Assembly (NCBI GenBank): GCA_046349635.1
Contig: JAXMBX010000037.1
Span: 1-53,009 of the forward strand
Origin: JAXMBX01 sp046349635
Lineage (GTDB): Bacteria; Planctomycetota; Planctomycetia; Planctomycetales; Planctomycetaceae
Length of the DNA stretch: 53,009 bases
Reading direction: 5' to 3'
The position numbers and the translations under genes are program-made. Positions 52,524 to 53,009 of the stretch are shown here, piece after piece. Below the pieces are notes generated by a model that saw nothing but the letters and a program-made list of their open reading frames with translations, was not told the origin of the DNA and made no database searches. How positions within the stretch are numbered: position 1 is the stretch's first letter; each line of letters opens with the position of its first letter.

Positions 52524-53009
52524 TTGATTGGGGACAAGCTCGGACTTCCCGGAGTTTGCACCGGCGGCGGGAGCAACGCATTCGGTGGTTCATCCTCCGC
52601 AGCCCGCTCCGGAATCGGAGGCGGAGCTTTCAAAATCGGCGGGATCGAAGCAGCCCCCGGCGATTGCGTTTCATTCCAGAACAGGTGACGCCGCCCCACC
52701 GCTTTCGGATCCCAGATCGTCAACGGCTGATTCGACAACACCTCATCCACAGCCTCCGACTGCAACAGAAACCGCGTCAAATCGGCGAACTCCTTATCGC
52801 GCGGCACCAGCCATTGAAACGCCCCCGCTTCCCCCTCCGCCTGCTGCACCAGCCGAAACTGCTCTAATCGCGCCGTCAACAGGATGTCGGACGCCGTCCC
52901 CGACAACACCCCTTCCTTTTCGTTGGTTCCAGCAATCTCCCGCCATACTTCCGGCGTCAGGTTCCACCGCTCATCCCGCCCCAGCGATCGCCGATCCGTT
53001 TTGGCCCGC
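52520..53009 (-). CDS. Partial third SPFH-family protein (C-terminal part)
   Basis: The frame is open from the right edge to the stop at 52520, about 162 residues, with no start in the window. The block AEGEAGAFQWLVPRDKEF, then LTRFLLQSEAVDEVLSNQP and GRRHLFWNE, matches the C-terminal coiled-coil/oligomerisation end of HflK-type SPFH proteins. A Pro/Ala-rich tail (PPPIPERAAEDEPP, LLPPPVQTPG) follows. Overlap GTGA with the next gene shows an operon. The family call is by pattern, as the SPFH domain itself lies outside the window. Confidence 0.55.
   Translation of the reverse strand, partial: RAKTDRRSLGRDERWNLTPEVWREIAGTNEKEGVLSGTASDILLTARLEQFRLVQQAEGEAGAFQWLVPRDKEFADLTRFLLQSEAVDEVLSNQPLTIWDPKAVGRRHLFWNETQSPGAASIPPILKAPPPIPERAAEDEPPNALLPPPVQTPGSPSLSPIK

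Noticed and set aside
1..53009. tRNA, rRNA, integrase, transposase and phage genes
   Set aside because: Looked for by motif on both strands and not seen; no feature is claimed.

Overview
The window looks like a chromosomal piece of a planctomycete (phylum Planctomycetota). The markers are family-level. They include a cysteine-rich YTV-type envelope protein, a PVC-type dehydrogenase with HEAT repeats and a C-terminal cytochrome c, and ELWxxDGT/FG-GAP surface proteins with the R-x-LL N-terminal motif. A PQQ-propeller/TPR secreted protein, a pilin-like GELVLI protein and a 30-residue H1-like Lys/Ala protein point the same way. I cannot name the genus. No rRNA, tRNA, CRISPR array, transposase or phage gene was recognised.

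Layout. 1-7220: three minus-strand paralogues for large surface repeat proteins. The left one is cut by the window edge, the middle one is intact and the right one has a frame-broken 3' end. 7690-9033: glnA with a scrambled 3' end. 9482-12896: two paralogous ABC-2 type permeases, the first frameshifted. 13055-18499: a 1490-residue secreted PQQ/TPR protein convergent with a metallo-beta-lactamase-fold enzyme that has an HxDxDH metal motif. 18778-22881: obg, htrA and rnc. 22882-24050: a gene-poor stretch with an H1-like mini-gene and an AT-rich, CGCG-studded island. 24051-29847: sugar-phosphate isomerase-like enzyme, cardiolipin synthase, CPA2 antiporter and YTV protein. 30202-32484: a NtrB/NtrC-like pair. 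32676-35163: rpsO-pnp. 35549-43129: NfeD-like protease, ArnT-like glycosyltransferase and PVC dehydrogenase. 43130-46281: a repeat-dense convergent gap, the pilin-like gene and ATP sulfurylase. 46282-49576: a PAS plus HisKA-like protein lacking an ATPase domain, a LuxR-type response regulator, an FHA protein and a Bax-inhibitor-1 family protein. 49727-53009: mogA, then an operon of three consecutive SPFH (HflK/HflC/stomatin) genes running in from the right edge with 4-nt overlaps.

How the genes relate. Most are housekeeping units: RNA processing and decay (rnc, pnp, rpsO), envelope quality control (htrA, NfeD, SPFH operon), nitrogen and sulfur assimilation (glnA, sat), and cell-surface proteins. 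The most distinctive signal lies between genes. Several families of short imperfect palindromes sit in intergenic gaps, mainly after stop codons and between convergent genes. In two families the copies carry paired base changes that keep the stem. Small frame-breaking indels recur at four loci (3140-3720, 7690-8030, 9810-9866, 51235-51322), so either some genes are decaying or the assembly has local errors; raw reads are needed to decide.
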